A DNA stretch of 64,000 nt, taken from assembly GCF_038397745.1 (NCBI RefSeq), contig NZ_CP151636.1, positions 2,542,001 through 2,606,000 on the forward strand, given 5' to 3'. A program made the position numbers and the translations under genes. The stretch is from Microbacterium sp. LWH11-1.2. GTDB taxonomy: Bacteria > Actinomycetota > Actinomycetes > Actinomycetales > Microbacteriaceae. Below are positions 15,626-24,171 of the stretch, piece by piece; positions within the stretch are counted from its first letter, which is position 1, and the number at the start of each line of letters is the position of its first letter. The notes under the pieces were generated by a model. That model did not search any database, had not been told where the DNA came from, and saw only the letters and a list, made by a program, of their open reading frames with translations.

Positions 15626-16018
15626 ATGCAGAGGAGCGCGCTCATCCTCACTCTGGCTGTGCTCGGTGCGGTGGCGGTCGCCTCGGGCCTGTACGCGATC
15701 ATCTTCGGCCCGACTTCCGTGCCGGGCGGGTCGCCGACGTCCTCGAGCGTCGACAGCGAGTACCGCTTCGTCAACGTGTTCTGGCTCGCAGCCGGCGTCG
15801 CTGTGTGGTGGTCGCTCTTCCGCCTGCGTGAACGAGCGACGGTGCTGCGCACCATGCTCGTGCTGGCTTTCATCGGTGGCCTTGCCAGGGTCCTCTCCGC
15901 CGTGGTCACCGGATGGCCTCACCCGGTGTTCATCGCGAGCACCGTCCTGGAGCTGGTCGTCGTTCCCCTTGTGCTCTGGTGGCACGTCCGCTTCGTCGGT
16001 CTCAGAGGCTCGGAGTGA
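15626..16018 (+). CDS. DUF4345 family small membrane protein
   Basis: 130 residues from ATG 15626, which has AAAGGA six bases upstream; the GTG at 15608 lies before that ribosome site. Four hydrophobic spans with the motif LYAIIFGPTSVPG and a short loop with DSEYRFVNVFW fit the DUF4345 family of four-helix membrane proteins often controlled by a neighbouring TetR regulator. Function unknown. The 3' end overlaps the convergent S9 peptidase gene by 17 bases. Confidence 0.8.
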   Translation: MQRSALILTLAVLGAVAVASGLYAIIFGPTSVPGGSPTSSSVDSEYRFVNVFWLAAGVAVWWSLFRLRERATVLRTMLVLAFIGGLARVLSAVVTGWPHPVFIASTVLELVVVPLVLWWHVRFVGLRGSE

Positions 16019-17891
16019 AGCCGAACACCCGCCCCAGGAAGGCCAGTTCGCGTTCCAGGGCGTTCACGATCGTCGTCCCGCTGCGGAAGCCGTGACCCTC
16101 GCCGGGGTAGACGACGTACTCGTGCTCGACGCCGCTCGCCGCCAGAGCATCGCGGATGGCCTCCGACTGCGACGGCGGCACGACTCGGTCCTCGGCACCC
16201 TGCATCAGCAGCACGGGCACATCTATCCGTTCCGCATGCGTCAGCGGTGAACGCTCGATGTAAAGGCCCTCGGCCTCCGGGAGCGGTCCGACGAGCCCGG
16301 TGATGTAGTGCTCCTCGAAGCCGTGCGAGTGCTCCGCCAGCATCCGGAGGTCCGCGACGCCGTAGCGGCTGATCCCGGCGGCGAAGGTGCCGCCGCGCAC
16401 CAGCGCCGAGAGCACGGTCCAGCCCCCTGCCGAGCTTCCGCGGATCGCGATGCGCGAGGCATCGGCGAGACCCGCGTCAGCGAGGCCGCGCGCGGCGGCG
16501 ATCACGTCGTCGACGTCGACGATTCCCCATTGCCCGTGCAGGCGGTCGCGGTAGGCGCGACCGTACCCGGTGGAGCCGCCGTAGTTGACATCGAGCACGC
16601 CGATGCCCCGGCTGGTGTAGAACGCGATGGCGGCGGATGCCGCGCCGGTGACGTGTGCGGTGGGGCCGCCGTGGACGAAGACCACGTACGGAGGCAGCTC
16701 GCCTTCCGGCGCTGCGGCTTCGGGGTTGGCCGGAGCATAGGCGAACGCATGCACCGAGCCTTGGCCTCCGTCCACGAGGATCGCGGTGGTGGGCGGCATC
16801 CAGGCGGTGTCGACCGGTTCGCCGCCGGCGACCGTGATCGTCTCGCCGGAATCGAGGTCGACGCACCAGACACCGGGTGCGCTCGTCGAGCTGCCGCCGG
16901 AGAGCAGCACGCGAGAGCCGGACACGTCGTCGACGCTCACGTGGCCGTCGCAGGGGACGTCGAGGGTGCGGGTCGAGCCGTTGGCGGCGATCTCGACGAC
17001 GTCGTCGCGGCCGTTGGTGCGCACTGCGACGATGCGGCCGTCTGCGAGGGGCTGGTACCAGCGGTTGCCCAGCACCCAGAGTCCATACCCCGTGTCGGCG
17101 TCGCTCGAGGTGATCGCCTCCGGAGCGCCGTCACGTGTGCCGGGGACCAGCGACAGGCGCTGGAGCTGCCAGCGGCCGGTCGGGTCGTCGGCGTAGAGCA
17201 GCTCGGTGTCGCTCACCCATTCGGGCTGGAGGGCGGCGCGCGTGGCGACCCAGGGGCCCGCCTCGCCTTCCGCGCCTTCGTCGTCTGCTTCGTCGATCTC
17301 GGAGATGACCAGTGTCGCGCTCTCCCACGGCATCCGCGCGCCGTCCCACGCGACCCAGGCGATGCGCGAGCCGTCGGGCGAGAGCGCGGGATGTGCGACG
17401 AAGGCGTCGTCCTGCGTGAAAGCACGGATCGCGGCGTCATCCGCTGCCGCTGAACCGTCGGTCGGGATCTCCACGATCCCTCGGATCTGCGCTTCTCCGC
17501 GGAGGTCCTCCCGCACGGCGAGGAGCCGCCCCTGCTGCAGACGGAGTCCGCCGTGCGAAGGACCTGCGGGGGTGAGCGGGACCGGACCTGCATCGGGTGA
17601 GAGCCGGTACACGCGCTGGTCTCCCGCGTCGACGAAGTACAGCGTGCCGTCGGCATCCGCGGTCCAGGCGCCGCCGCCGTACTCGTGCACGCGCGACCGC
17701 GCGCTCCACGGCGCGGGGAGGATCACCGCGCCGCTCGAGCTGCGGACCGTCACGCGCCCTCCCTCGGACGGCACCGACTCGCCCCACCAGATCTCCGAGC
17801 CGACGAATCGCGCCCCATCGATCCGAGGGGCGGAGGCCGCGACCGAGGCGGCGGAGAAGGGCGATGGCCAGGAACCGTACGGGGACGACAT
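16002..17891 (-). CDS. S9 family prolyl-oligopeptidase-like peptidase
   Basis: 629 residues. An N-terminal beta-propeller-like region (to about residue 370) precedes an alpha/beta-hydrolase domain. The catalytic triad is visible: Ser in GSSAGG near residue 486, Asp568 in GAEDRVVP and His600 in GEGHGF; the oxyanion segment is FVHGGPTAHV. This fits the dipeptidyl-peptidase/acylaminoacyl-peptidase branch of family S9, cleaving short peptides in the cytoplasm (no signal peptide). A TAGGCT -10 sits six bases before the ATG (leaderless). Confidence 0.9.
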   Translation of the reverse strand: MSSPYGSWPSPFSAASVAASAPRIDGARFVGSEIWWGESVPSEGGRVTVRSSSGAVILPAPWSARSRVHEYGGGAWTADADGTLYFVDAGDQRVYRLSPDAGPVPLTPAGPSHGGLRLQQGRLLAVREDLRGEAQIRGIVEIPTDGSAAADDAAIRAFTQDDAFVAHPALSPDGSRIAWVAWDGARMPWESATLVISEIDEADDEGAEGEAGPWVATRAALQPEWVSDTELLYADDPTGRWQLQRLSLVPGTRDGAPEAITSSDADTGYGLWVLGNRWYQPLADGRIVAVRTNGRDDVVEIAANGSTRTLDVPCDGHVSVDDVSGSRVLLSGGSSTSAPGVWCVDLDSGETITVAGGEPVDTAWMPPTTAILVDGGQGSVHAFAYAPANPEAAAPEGELPPYVVFVHGGPTAHVTGAASAAIAFYTSRGIGVLDVNYGGSTGYGRAYRDRLHGQWGIVDVDDVIAAARGLADAGLADASRIAIRGSSAGGWTVLSALVRGGTFAAGISRYGVADLRMLAEHSHGFEEHYITGLVGPLPEAEGLYIERSPLTHAERIDVPVLLMQGAEDRVVPPSQSEAIRDALAASGVEHEYVVYPGEGHGFRSGTTIVNALERELAFLGRVFGFTPSL

Positions 17892-17897
17892 GGTTCG

Positions 17898-17903
17898 AGC
17901 CTA
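17898..17903 (-). promoter_or_regulatory. -10 box (TAGGCT), leaderless arrangement
   Basis: On the minus strand TAGGCT ends six bases before the ATG at 17891 of the S9 peptidase gene, with no ribosome site between. Confidence 0.5.
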
Positions 17904-17922
17904 GGCGGCCGTCGAAGCACGG

Positions 17923-17940
17923 CCTCCCGAAACCGGGAGG
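17923..17940 (-). terminator. Hairpin downstream of lexA
   Basis: CCTCCCG and CGGGAGG form a perfect 7-base stem around a 4-base loop, about 45 bases past the lexA stop on the minus strand and before the S9 peptidase promoter. There is no T-tract, so it is only a candidate terminator. Confidence 0.4.
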
Positions 17941-17983
17941 ACGGCTCTCATGCCGGCGGACGGCGGATGCCGAAGGGGCGCGG

Positions 17984-18670
17984 TCAGACCGCGCGGAGCA
18001 CCGCCACGACCTTGCCGAGCACCGTGGCCTCGTCGCCGAGGATGGGCTCGAAGGCGGAGTTGCGCGGGAGCAGCCAGGTGTGGCCGTCGCGGCGGCGGAA
18101 TGTCTTCACGGTGGCCTCGTCGTCGAGCATCGCTGCGACGATCTCGCCGTTCTCCGCGCTGTTCTGCGAACGGATGACGACCCAGTCGCCATCGCAGATC
18201 GCCGCATCGATCATCGACTCCCCGGACACCTTGAGCATGAACAGATCGCCCTTGCCGACCAGCTGGCGGGGGAGCGGGAAGATCTCCTCGACCTGCTGCT
18301 CCGCCGTGATGGGCACCCCGGCCGCGATCCGGCCGACGAGCGGTACGAGAGCGGCATCGCCGACCGGTGTGGCCACGTCTGCCGGGTTCTCGCCGCTCGT
18401 ACCGGGAAGGTCGATCAGCACCTCCATCGCGCGGGTCTTGCCCGGATCGCGGCGCAGGTAGCCGCTCAGCTCGAGCTGTCCGAGCTGGTGGGTCACGCTC
18501 GAGAGCGACTTGAGTCCGACCGCATCGCCGATCTCGCGCATGCTCGGCGGGTAGCCGTGGTGGGCGATGGAGGTCTGGATGACCTCGAGGATCGCCATCT
18601 GCTTCGGGCTGAGGCTCTTCCGACGGCGCGTCCGAGGGGCCTCCTGCTCCGGGGCTGAGTTCTCGCTCAT
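17984..18670 (-). CDS. lexA: SOS regulator LexA
   Basis: 228 residues, GGAGC ribosome site. LexA represses SOS genes and cleaves itself when RecA is activated by DNA damage. The winged helix-turn-helix is at residues 18-80 ([20 protein letters not shown]); the self-cleavage site is Ala117-Gly118 (GRIAAGVP), and the catalytic Ser152 (SGESM) and Lys189 (EATVKTF) are intact. It is divergent from a LysM-domain gene across 288 bases, the arrangement seen in actinobacteria where the neighbour is an SOS-induced division inhibitor. Confidence 0.97.
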   Translation of the reverse strand: MSENSAPEQEAPRTRRRKSLSPKQMAILEVIQTSIAHHGYPPSMREIGDAVGLKSLSSVTHQLGQLELSGYLRRDPGKTRAMEVLIDLPGTSGENPADVATPVGDAALVPLVGRIAAGVPITAEQQVEEIFPLPRQLVGKGDLFMLKVSGESMIDAAICDGDWVVIRSQNSAENGEIVAAMLDDEATVKTFRRRDGHTWLLPRNSAFEPILGDEATVLGKVVAVLRAV

Positions 18671-18958
18671 GGTGCTCCTTCAGTACGCGATCCGACGTTC
18701 CTCTTCGAATGTCGGAGGCCCGTGGTGGGGTGTTCTTATCGAAACCGTATCCGAGAATCGGCCTGATCTGGAAGATCTGTTCGAGCGTGTCGGAAGATTC
18801 GGGGGTCCGATTTCGAAGAACAGTTGACAGATGTTCGAACTCGAAGATATCTTCGGAACGTAGCTTCGCATTCACGGCTCCCGGCCGAGACGCGAATGCG
18901 AACGCTACGCCAACTTCACCGCCGGCCTCGCCGACGGGGACAGGGTAAGGAGCCCGAC
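18671..18958. promoter_or_regulatory. Divergent SOS intergenic region
   Basis: This 288-base region between lexA and the LysM gene is relatively AT-rich and full of TTCG/CGAA half-sites (for example 18814-18818, 18833-18840 GTTCGAAC and 18842-18855). They suggest several LexA contacts. The box for lexA itself is less clear than that for the LysM gene. No additional ORF is convincing. Confidence 0.6.
18824..18855 (+). promoter_or_regulatory. Promoter with overlying SOS (LexA) box
   Basis: TTGACA (18824-18829) and TATCTT (18848-18853) form a -35/-10 pair with an 18-base spacer. The perfect 14-base palindrome CGAAGATATCTTCG (18842-18855) lies directly on the -10. It follows the form of actinobacterial SOS boxes (CGAAC-N4-GTTCG) with G/C changed at one symmetric position. 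It should repress the LysM gene until LexA is cleaved. Confidence 0.65.
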
Positions 18959-19339
18959 ATGAGCAGCATCAGCATCAGCACCGCAGCGGTCATCCCGGCA
19001 CGCCCGGCGACCCGGTCGCGACTGCGACTGACGGCTCGTGGTCGTGGTGTGCTGCTCGCCCTCTCCGCGGTTCCGCTCGCGGTCGGCATCGCCTTCGCGG
19101 CGATCAGCGGAGGCAGCGCCATCGCCGCGGGCGACGACACTGCCAGCAGCTTCAGCAGCGCGGACTTCCAGACCGTGACGGTTCTCCCCGGTGACACGCT
19201 CTGGTCGATCGCCAACACGGTCGCCCCCACCGCCGACCCGCGCGACGTGATCGGCGAGATCAGCCGTCTCAACATGCTGCGCGGCGGGGCCCTGCAGATC
19301 GGCCAGGAGCTCGCGATCCCTGCGCAGTACTCGAACTGA
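18959..19339 (+). CDS. LysM-domain protein, probable SOS cell-division inhibitor
   Basis: 126 residues; the start at 18959 follows AAGGAG. Cytoplasmic N-terminus, one transmembrane helix (about residues 31-50), a short linker, and a LysM peptidoglycan-binding domain (71-121: TVLPGDTLWSIANTVAP, then ISRLNMLRGGALQIGQELAIP). Size, topology and divergence from lexA match SOS division inhibitors of Gram-positives (YneA, DivS, Rv2719c/ChiZ groups), although sequence outside LysM is not conserved. It probably delays septation during DNA damage. A repeat array begins directly after its stop. Confidence 0.8.
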   Translation: MSSISISTAAVIPARPATRSRLRLTARGRGVLLALSAVPLAVGIAFAAISGGSAIAAGDDTASSFSSADFQTVTVLPGDTLWSIANTVAPTADPRDVIGEISRLNMLRGGALQIGQELAIPAQYSN

Positions 19340-19340
19340 C

Positions 19341-19452
19341 CCTTCGGCAGGCTCAGTCCTTCGACGGGCTCAGGAACCCATTCTTCGGCAGGCTCAGGAA
19401 CCCATCCTTCGGCAGGCTCAGGAACCCATCCTTCGGCAGGCTCAGGAACCCA
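19341..19452. repeat. Array of five REP-like units, mostly 24-base period
   Basis: Five copies of a unit of the type CCTTCGGCAGGCTCAG followed by GAACCCAT lie in tandem; the GCTCAG cores begin at 19351, 19368, 19392, 19416 and 19440 (spacings 17, 24, 24, 24). The unit matches the common actinobacterial REP-like element, single copies of which also sit inside pheT and argC in this window. On the minus strand it reads as a WVPEPAEG repeat, which is not a gene. Confidence 0.85.
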
Positions 19453-19487
19453 AGGGGAGGGGTGCGTCACGCGGAGGGCGCGCGGCC

Positions 19488-19493
19488 TAGCAT
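19488..19493 (+). promoter_or_regulatory. -10 box (TAGCAT) of hisC
   Basis: TAGCAT ends six bases before the GTG start of hisC at 19500; the GGAAGG between could act as a very close ribosome site, but the spacing fits a leaderless start. Confidence 0.45.
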
Positions 19494-19499
19494 GGAAGG

Positions 19500-20585
19500 G
19501 TGACTTCCTCACTCGATGCCCTCCCGCTCCGTGACGATCTTCGCGGGCTCACCCCGTACGGTGCGCCGCAGGCGCCGCTCCCCATCGCGTTGAATGTCAA
19601 CGAGAACACGCATCCCGTGCCCGATGCGGTCGCGAGCGACATCCTCGACGACATCGCCGTCGCGCTGCGCGATGTGAACCGGTACCCGGATCGTGAGTTC
19701 ACGACACTGCGCGAGGGATTCGCCGAGTATCTCGGTCACGGCCTCACATCGGATCAGATCTGGGCGGGCAACGGCTCGAACGAGGTCCTCCAGCACATCC
19801 TGCAGGCGTTCGGCGGCCCTGGGCGCACGGCGTTCGGCTTCGCGCCGACGTACTCCATGTACCCGCTCATCTCGCAGGGAACGGGGGCGCGCTGGGTCGC
19901 GGGCACCCGTCAGCCCGACTACACGATCACGCCCGACGAAGCGGCGGAGCAGGTCCGTGCGGTCGATCCCGACGTGATCCTGCTCTGCTCGCCGAACAAC
20001 CCGACGGGCACCCCGCTCGGACTCGACGTCGTCGAAGCGGTGTACGAAGAGGCGCGCGGCATCGTGGTCGTGGACGAGGCGTATCAGGAGTTCGCGCCGC
20101 GCGACGCGGCATCCGCTCTGACACTCCTCGAAGGACGCCCGCGTCTGGCCGTCTCCCGCACCATGAGCAAGGCGTTCGCCTTCGCCGGCGCGCGCGTGGG
20201 CTACCTCGCTGCGGATCCCGCCTTCATCGACGCGCTGCGCCTGGTGCGGCTGCCGTACCACCTCAGCGCCCTCACCCAGGCGGCGGCGGTCGCCGCGCTG
20301 CGCAACTCCGACGTCATGCTCGGCATGGTCGAGGAGATCGTCGAGCAGCGCGACCGCATCTCGGCGACGCTCGAGGCGCTGGGATACACGCCCCACGAAT
20401 CCTGGTCGAACTTCGTCCTCTTCGGCGGCGTCGCCGACCCGCGCGCGACGTGGCAGCAGCTGTACGAACGCGGCGTGCTCATCCGCGACGTCGGCATCCC
20501 GGGTCACCTCCGCGTGACGGCGGGCACCGAGGCCGAGACCACCGCATTCCTCGATGCCCTGGCCTCGATAGGATCGGCATCATGA
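19500..20585 (+). CDS. hisC: Histidinol-phosphate aminotransferase
   Basis: 361 residues, GTG start. PLP-dependent class I/II aminotransferase that makes histidinol phosphate from imidazole acetol-phosphate and glutamate. The substrate-binding GNGSNEVL motif, the [10 protein letters not shown] segment, the Asp/Tyr pair ([12 protein letters not shown]) and the PLP lysine in [17 protein letters not shown] are all present. It heads hisC-hisB-hisH, overlapping hisB by 4 bases. Confidence 0.96.
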   Translation: MTSSLDALPLRDDLRGLTPYGAPQAPLPIALNVNENTHPVPDAVASDILDDIAVALRDVNRYPDREFTTLREGFAEYLGHGLTSDQIWAGNGSNEVLQHILQAFGGPGRTAFGFAPTYSMYPLISQGTGARWVAGTRQPDYTITPDEAAEQVRAVDPDVILLCSPNNPTGTPLGLDVVEAVYEEARGIVVVDEAYQEFAPRDAASALTLLEGRPRLAVSRTMSKAFAFAGARVGYLAADPAFIDALRLVRLPYHLSALTQAAAVAALRNSDVMLGMVEEIVEQRDRISATLEALGYTPHESWSNFVLFGGVADPRATWQQLYERGVLIRDVGIPGHLRVTAGTEAETTAFLDALASIGSAS

Positions 20586-21199
20586 GCACTCTCGCCCAGA
20601 ACCCGCGCACCGCGAGCCGTGTGCGCAGCACGTCGGAGTCCACCGTCGAACTCGAGCTGAACCTCGACGGCACCGGAGCCTCGCGCATCGACACCTCCGT
20701 GCCGTTCTTCGACCACATGCTCACCGCCTTCGCGAAACACTCGCTGACCGATCTCACCGTCCGCGCATCGGGCGACACGAACATCGACGCGCACCACACC
20801 GTCGAAGACGTCTCGATCGTGCTCGGTCAGGCGATCCTGCAGGCGCTCGGCGACAAGTCGGGCATCTCGCGCTACGGCGACGCACTCGTGCCGCTCGACG
20901 AAGCTCTCGCGCAGGCCGTCGTCGACATCTCCGGACGCCCGTACCTCGTGCACGAGGGGGAGCCCGCAGGGTTCGAGCACCACCTCATCGGAGGACACTT
21001 CACGGGTTCGCTCGTGCGGCACGTGTTCGAGGCCATCGCCTTCAACGCGGCGCTGACGGTGCACGTGCGCGTGCTCGGTGGTCGCGATCCGCACCACATC
21101 GCCGAGGCGGAGTTCAAGGCCTTCGCCCGTGCGTTCCGCCAGGCCAAGGCCCTCGACCCGCTGGTCGACGGCGTGCCGTCCACCAAGGGCGCGCTGTGA
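20582..21199 (+). CDS. hisB: Imidazoleglycerol-phosphate dehydratase
   Basis: 205 residues from ATG 20582 (ATGA overlap with hisC). It dehydrates imidazoleglycerol phosphate to imidazole acetol-phosphate using two Mn ions. The metal-binding motifs FFDHML, the paired HHTVED near residue 72, and HH-containing motifs later ([21 protein letters not shown]) are intact. This is the monofunctional form without the phosphatase domain found in enterics, so histidinol phosphatase must be elsewhere. Confidence 0.97.
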   Translation: MSTLAQNPRTASRVRSTSESTVELELNLDGTGASRIDTSVPFFDHMLTAFAKHSLTDLTVRASGDTNIDAHHTVEDVSIVLGQAILQALGDKSGISRYGDALVPLDEALAQAVVDISGRPYLVHEGEPAGFEHHLIGGHFTGSLVRHVFEAIAFNAALTVHVRVLGGRDPHHIAEAEFKAFARAFRQAKALDPLVDGVPSTKGAL

Positions 21200-21831
21200 G
21201 CCGAGCGCCCAGGGTCGCCGTCTTCGACTACGAGTCGGGCAACGTCCACTCGGCGGTCAAGGCGCTCGTCGCGGCCGGTGCAGACGCCATCCTCACGCGC
21301 GACCGCAAGGAGGCGCTCGAGGCCGACGGTCTGCTCGTGCCCGGCGTCGGCGCGTTCCAGGCCGTGCGCGACGCGCTGCATGCGCACGGCGGAGACGAGA
21401 TCATCGACCGTCGCCTCGCCGGCGGTCGCCCGGTGCTCGGCATCTGCGTCGGCATGCAGGTGCTGTTCGCGCACGGAGTCGAGCGGGGTCACGACACCGA
21501 GGGCCTCGGGGAGTGGCCGGGCGCCGTCACCGAGCTCAACGCGCCCGTGCTGCCGCACATGGGCTGGAACACGGTCGAGCCCGGCGTCGACAGCGTCCTG
21601 TTCCGCGGGATCGAGCAGGAGCGCTTCTACTTCGTGCATTCGTACGCCGCCCAGTCCTGGGAACTCGACGTCATCCCGCCGTTCCCGCAGCCCGTGCTCA
21701 CGTGGTCGACGTACGGCGATCCCTTCCTCGCCGCCGTGGAGAACGGGCCCCTGTCGGCCACGCAGTTCCACCCCGAGAAGTCGGGCGAGGCCGGAATCCA
21801 GCTGCTGCGGAACTGGGTCGAGAGCCTCTGA
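21196..21831 (+). CDS. hisH: Imidazole glycerol phosphate synthase glutaminase subunit
   Basis: 211 residues, GTG in a 4-base overlap. HisH hydrolyses glutamine and channels ammonia to HisF to form imidazole glycerol phosphate and AICAR. The class I amidotransferase triad is visible: nucleophile Cys in [10 protein letters not shown] (near residue 84), and His/Glu in [11 protein letters not shown] near the C-terminus. HisF is not in the window; hisA lies about 1.6 kb downstream beyond an opposing gene. Confidence 0.96.
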   Translation: MSRAPRVAVFDYESGNVHSAVKALVAAGADAILTRDRKEALEADGLLVPGVGAFQAVRDALHAHGGDEIIDRRLAGGRPVLGICVGMQVLFAHGVERGHDTEGLGEWPGAVTELNAPVLPHMGWNTVEPGVDSVLFRGIEQERFYFVHSYAAQSWELDVIPPFPQPVLTWSTYGDPFLAAVENGPLSATQFHPEKSGEAGIQLLRNWVESL

Positions 21832-21841
21832 CGCCTACGGC

Positions 21842-23284
21842 TCAGAACCCTCGGGCGACCGACGCTCCGGCGGCCAGCCAGGCGCGCTGCGTGCGCTTCG
21901 CGAGCGCTCCGTAACGCAGGTGCCCGTCGACCATCTCGTGGTCGAACGGGATGCTGACGACATCGCGGGCCAGCGACTGGTAGCCGCTCACGACGTGCTC
22001 GACCTCGGTCGGGGTCGCCTTGGGGTCGGCTTGGGAGACCACGACGACCGAGCTCCTCGCGAGCCGTGCGGAGCGCTCGTCGCGATCCTCGAGAGCCTCG
22101 AGGAGCAGTGCGCCGGCCTCGGCGTGATCGGCGCGCGTCGTCGTCGCGACCACCAGCTGGTCGGCATGATCGATCATGCGCAGCCACATGGGGTCGGATT
22201 CGTCGTTGCCCGAGTCGATGATGATGAGCCGGTAGAACTTCGCGGCGACCGCGTGGATCGCGTCCACGTCGGCGGGGCTCAGACGGTTCTCATGCGCGAG
22301 CCGGATCGGCTTCGAGCGCAGCACGTCGTACTTCTCCCGCGGCTGGTGGTGCATGAAGTGCGCGAGGTCGGCGGACTGGGCGCCGGTTCCGAGCAGCCGC
22401 TCGACGTCGGGGAGCAGCTCGAGCAGTGTGCGGTCGTGCGGTCCCGTGTCGGTCCGCCAGCCGAGAGTGCCCCGGGTCTGATTGTTGTCCCAGGCCAGCA
22501 CGCCCGCGCCGCCGTACCGTGCGAACACGGCGGAGAGCAGGATCGTCGTCGGGGTCTTACCGGCGCCGCCCTTGCCGTTCACGACGGCGATCGTGCGGGG
22601 GCCCGGCCAGTGCTGGCTCACGGCGAGCTCGTCGTCGCGTGCCGACTGCTCCTGGGCGGAGGGGCGCACGCGGAAGCCGATCCGGTTCAGGACACCGCGC
22701 GCTCCATCGCGTGCCGGCTCCTCCGGACGCTCCGTCTGCAGGAAGGAGTTCCGCTCGCGCAGCTCGCGACGGGATGCCGGCTCGACGGCGGCAGGCGCAC
22801 CAGGCGTCGGAGCGAAGACAGGGTGCGGGGTGGCCGGGGGCACGGCGAAGGCGGGTGGCGGACCGGCGGGTGCGGGTGAGACAGGCGTGGAGGAGACGGG
22901 CGACGACGCGACGACCGGAGGCGCGGCAGGTGCCGACGGGGCGACCGCAGGTGATGACGGCGGAGGCGGCGCGGATGCCGGGACCGCCGGCTGCTCGGGC
23001 GCGGATGCCGCACGCGACGGACTCGCAGGAGTGGGCGCGGCCGCGGCCGGCCTCGGCACGGTGTCCTCGGGGAACTGGTCGTCGCGGTCCTCCGCCATCC
23101 GCACTTCGCGGGCCTCGGCTCGCGTGCGCCGATAAGGCGGCTGCGGCGCGGACGCGGTCGTCGGCAGCGGCGGCACCGGGGGGACATCCGCGGGGAAGAG
23201 CGGGACCGACTCGACGAGCGGCGGCTGGTCCCCGTGCGCGGGCGGGGCCGCGGAGGGTGTGGCGTCTTCGTGCGGTCCGGACAT
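21842..23284 (-). CDS. ParA/MinD-like ATPase with proline-rich N-terminus
   Basis: 480 residues. The first 200 or so residues are Pro/Ala/Ser-rich and probably disordered. The C-terminal half is a ParA/MinD-type P-loop ATPase with the deviant Walker A NGKGGAGKTPTT, a conserved Asp in the LAWDNNQTRGTLGWR segment and a Walker B-like FYRLIIIDSGNDESD. Similar genes between hisH and priA occur in Microbacteriaceae and resemble ESX-associated EspI-like ATPases in architecture. The target is unknown. The start follows a TAGGCT -10 by eight bases. Confidence 0.82.
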   Translation of the reverse strand: MSGPHEDATPSAAPPAHGDQPPLVESVPLFPADVPPVPPLPTTASAPQPPYRRTRAEAREVRMAEDRDDQFPEDTVPRPAAAAPTPASPSRAASAPEQPAVPASAPPPPSSPAVAPSAPAAPPVVASSPVSSTPVSPAPAGPPPAFAVPPATPHPVFAPTPGAPAAVEPASRRELRERNSFLQTERPEEPARDGARGVLNRIGFRVRPSAQEQSARDDELAVSQHWPGPRTIAVVNGKGGAGKTPTTILLSAVFARYGGAGVLAWDNNQTRGTLGWRTDTGPHDRTLLELLPDVERLLGTGAQSADLAHFMHHQPREKYDVLRSKPIRLAHENRLSPADVDAIHAVAAKFYRLIIIDSGNDESDPMWLRMIDHADQLVVATTTRADHAEAGALLLEALEDRDERSARLARSSVVVVSQADPKATPTEVEHVVSGYQSLARDVVSIPFDHEMVDGHLRYGALAKRTQRAWLAAGASVARGF

Positions 23285-23292
23285 GATCCCTC

Positions 23293-23298
23293 AGCCTA
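23293..23298 (-). promoter_or_regulatory. -10 box (TAGGCT) of the ParA-like gene
   Basis: On the minus strand TAGGCT lies eight bases before the ATG at 23284, giving a nearly leaderless transcript. Confidence 0.45.
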
Positions 23299-23303
23299 GC
23301 TCC

Positions 23304-23336
23304 TGCATTTCGCGTGCATTTCTCGCGCATTTGGAG
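23304..23336. repeat. Three 11-base direct repeats (GCATTT cores)
   Basis: TGCATTTCGCG, TGCATTTCTCG and CGCATTTGGAG follow one another, with GCATTT at 23305, 23316 and 23327. The 11-base period puts them on one face of the helix. They lie upstream of the ParA-like gene and may be an operator or a small binding array; no protein can be assigned. Confidence 0.5.
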
Positions 23337-23424
23337 GCCGCCCACGGGAGCGGTACCCTCAGTTCTCGTGCGTCCGAGACGGGTGTGCCGGACCACGGAT
23401 CTGATATTCCGAGCTTAGGAACCC

Positions 23425-24171
23425 ATGAACGACTTCGCGCAGTCCCCCTCGCTCACGCTCCTCCCCGCGGTCGATGTCGCCGGCGGCAAGGCCGTTCGTC
23501 TGACTCAGGGCGAGGCCGGCACGGAGACGAGCTACGGCGACCCTCTGGACGCGGCAGGGGAGTGGGTGTCGCAGGGCGCGCAGTGGATCCACCTCGTCGA
23601 TCTCGACGCGGCCTTCGGCCGTGGCAGCAACGCGCCGATCCTCCGCAAGGTCATCAAGCAGTTCAAGCAGGTCAACGTCGAGCTGTCCGGCGGCATCCGC
23701 GACGACGCGACCCTGGAGGCGGCCCTGGAGAGCGGTGCGACCCGCATCAACCTCGGCACCGCCGCGCTGGAGAACCCGGAGTGGGCCGCCGACGTGATCG
23801 GCCGCTACGGCGAGGCGATCGCGGTCGGCCTGGACGTGCGTGGCACGACGCTCGCCGCCCGCGGCTGGACGAAGGAGGGCGGTGACCTCTGGGAGGTGCT
23901 CGACCGCCTCGAGGATGCCGGATGCAGCCGCTACGTCGTCACCGATGTGACCAAGGACGGCACGCTGCGCGGCCCGAACCTGGAGCTGCTGCGCGAGGTC
24001 GCCTCGCGCACTCCCAAGCCCGTCGTCGCCTCGGGCGGCATCTCGAACCTCGATGACATCGCCGCGCTCCGCGAGCTCGTGCCGCTCGGCATCGAAGGCG
24101 CGATCGTCGGCAAGGCGCTGTATGCCGGGGCGTTCACGCTGGCTGAGGCGCTGGATGTCGCAGGGGACTGA
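23425..24171 (+). CDS. hisA: Phosphoribosyl isomerase HisA/PriA
   Basis: 248 residues. (beta/alpha)8 barrel that isomerises ProFAR to PRFAR in histidine synthesis; in actinobacteria the PriA version often also performs the TrpF reaction. Signature segments are [19 protein letters not shown] with the catalytic Asp, [10 protein letters not shown], and the second Asp in [15 protein letters not shown], together with the phosphate loop [12 protein letters not shown]. Whether it is bifunctional depends on the absence of trpF elsewhere. The SseB-like gene overlaps its 3' end by 17 bases. Confidence 0.96.
   Translation: MNDFAQSPSLTLLPAVDVAGGKAVRLTQGEAGTETSYGDPLDAAGEWVSQGAQWIHLVDLDAAFGRGSNAPILRKVIKQFKQVNVELSGGIRDDATLEAALESGATRINLGTAALENPEWAADVIGRYGEAIAVGLDVRGTTLAARGWTKEGGDLWEVLDRLEDAGCSRYVVTDVTKDGTLRGPNLELLREVASRTPKPVVASGGISNLDDIAALRELVPLGIEGAIVGKALYAGAFTLAEALDVAGD

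Noticed and set aside
19341..19452. CRISPR-like look of the 24-base repeats
   Set aside because: The units follow one another with almost no spacer, no cas genes are near, and the same unit occurs singly inside genes.
18916..19512. Minus-strand WVPEPAEG repeat protein
   Set aside because: It is the translation of the REP-like array plus the antisense of the LysM gene.
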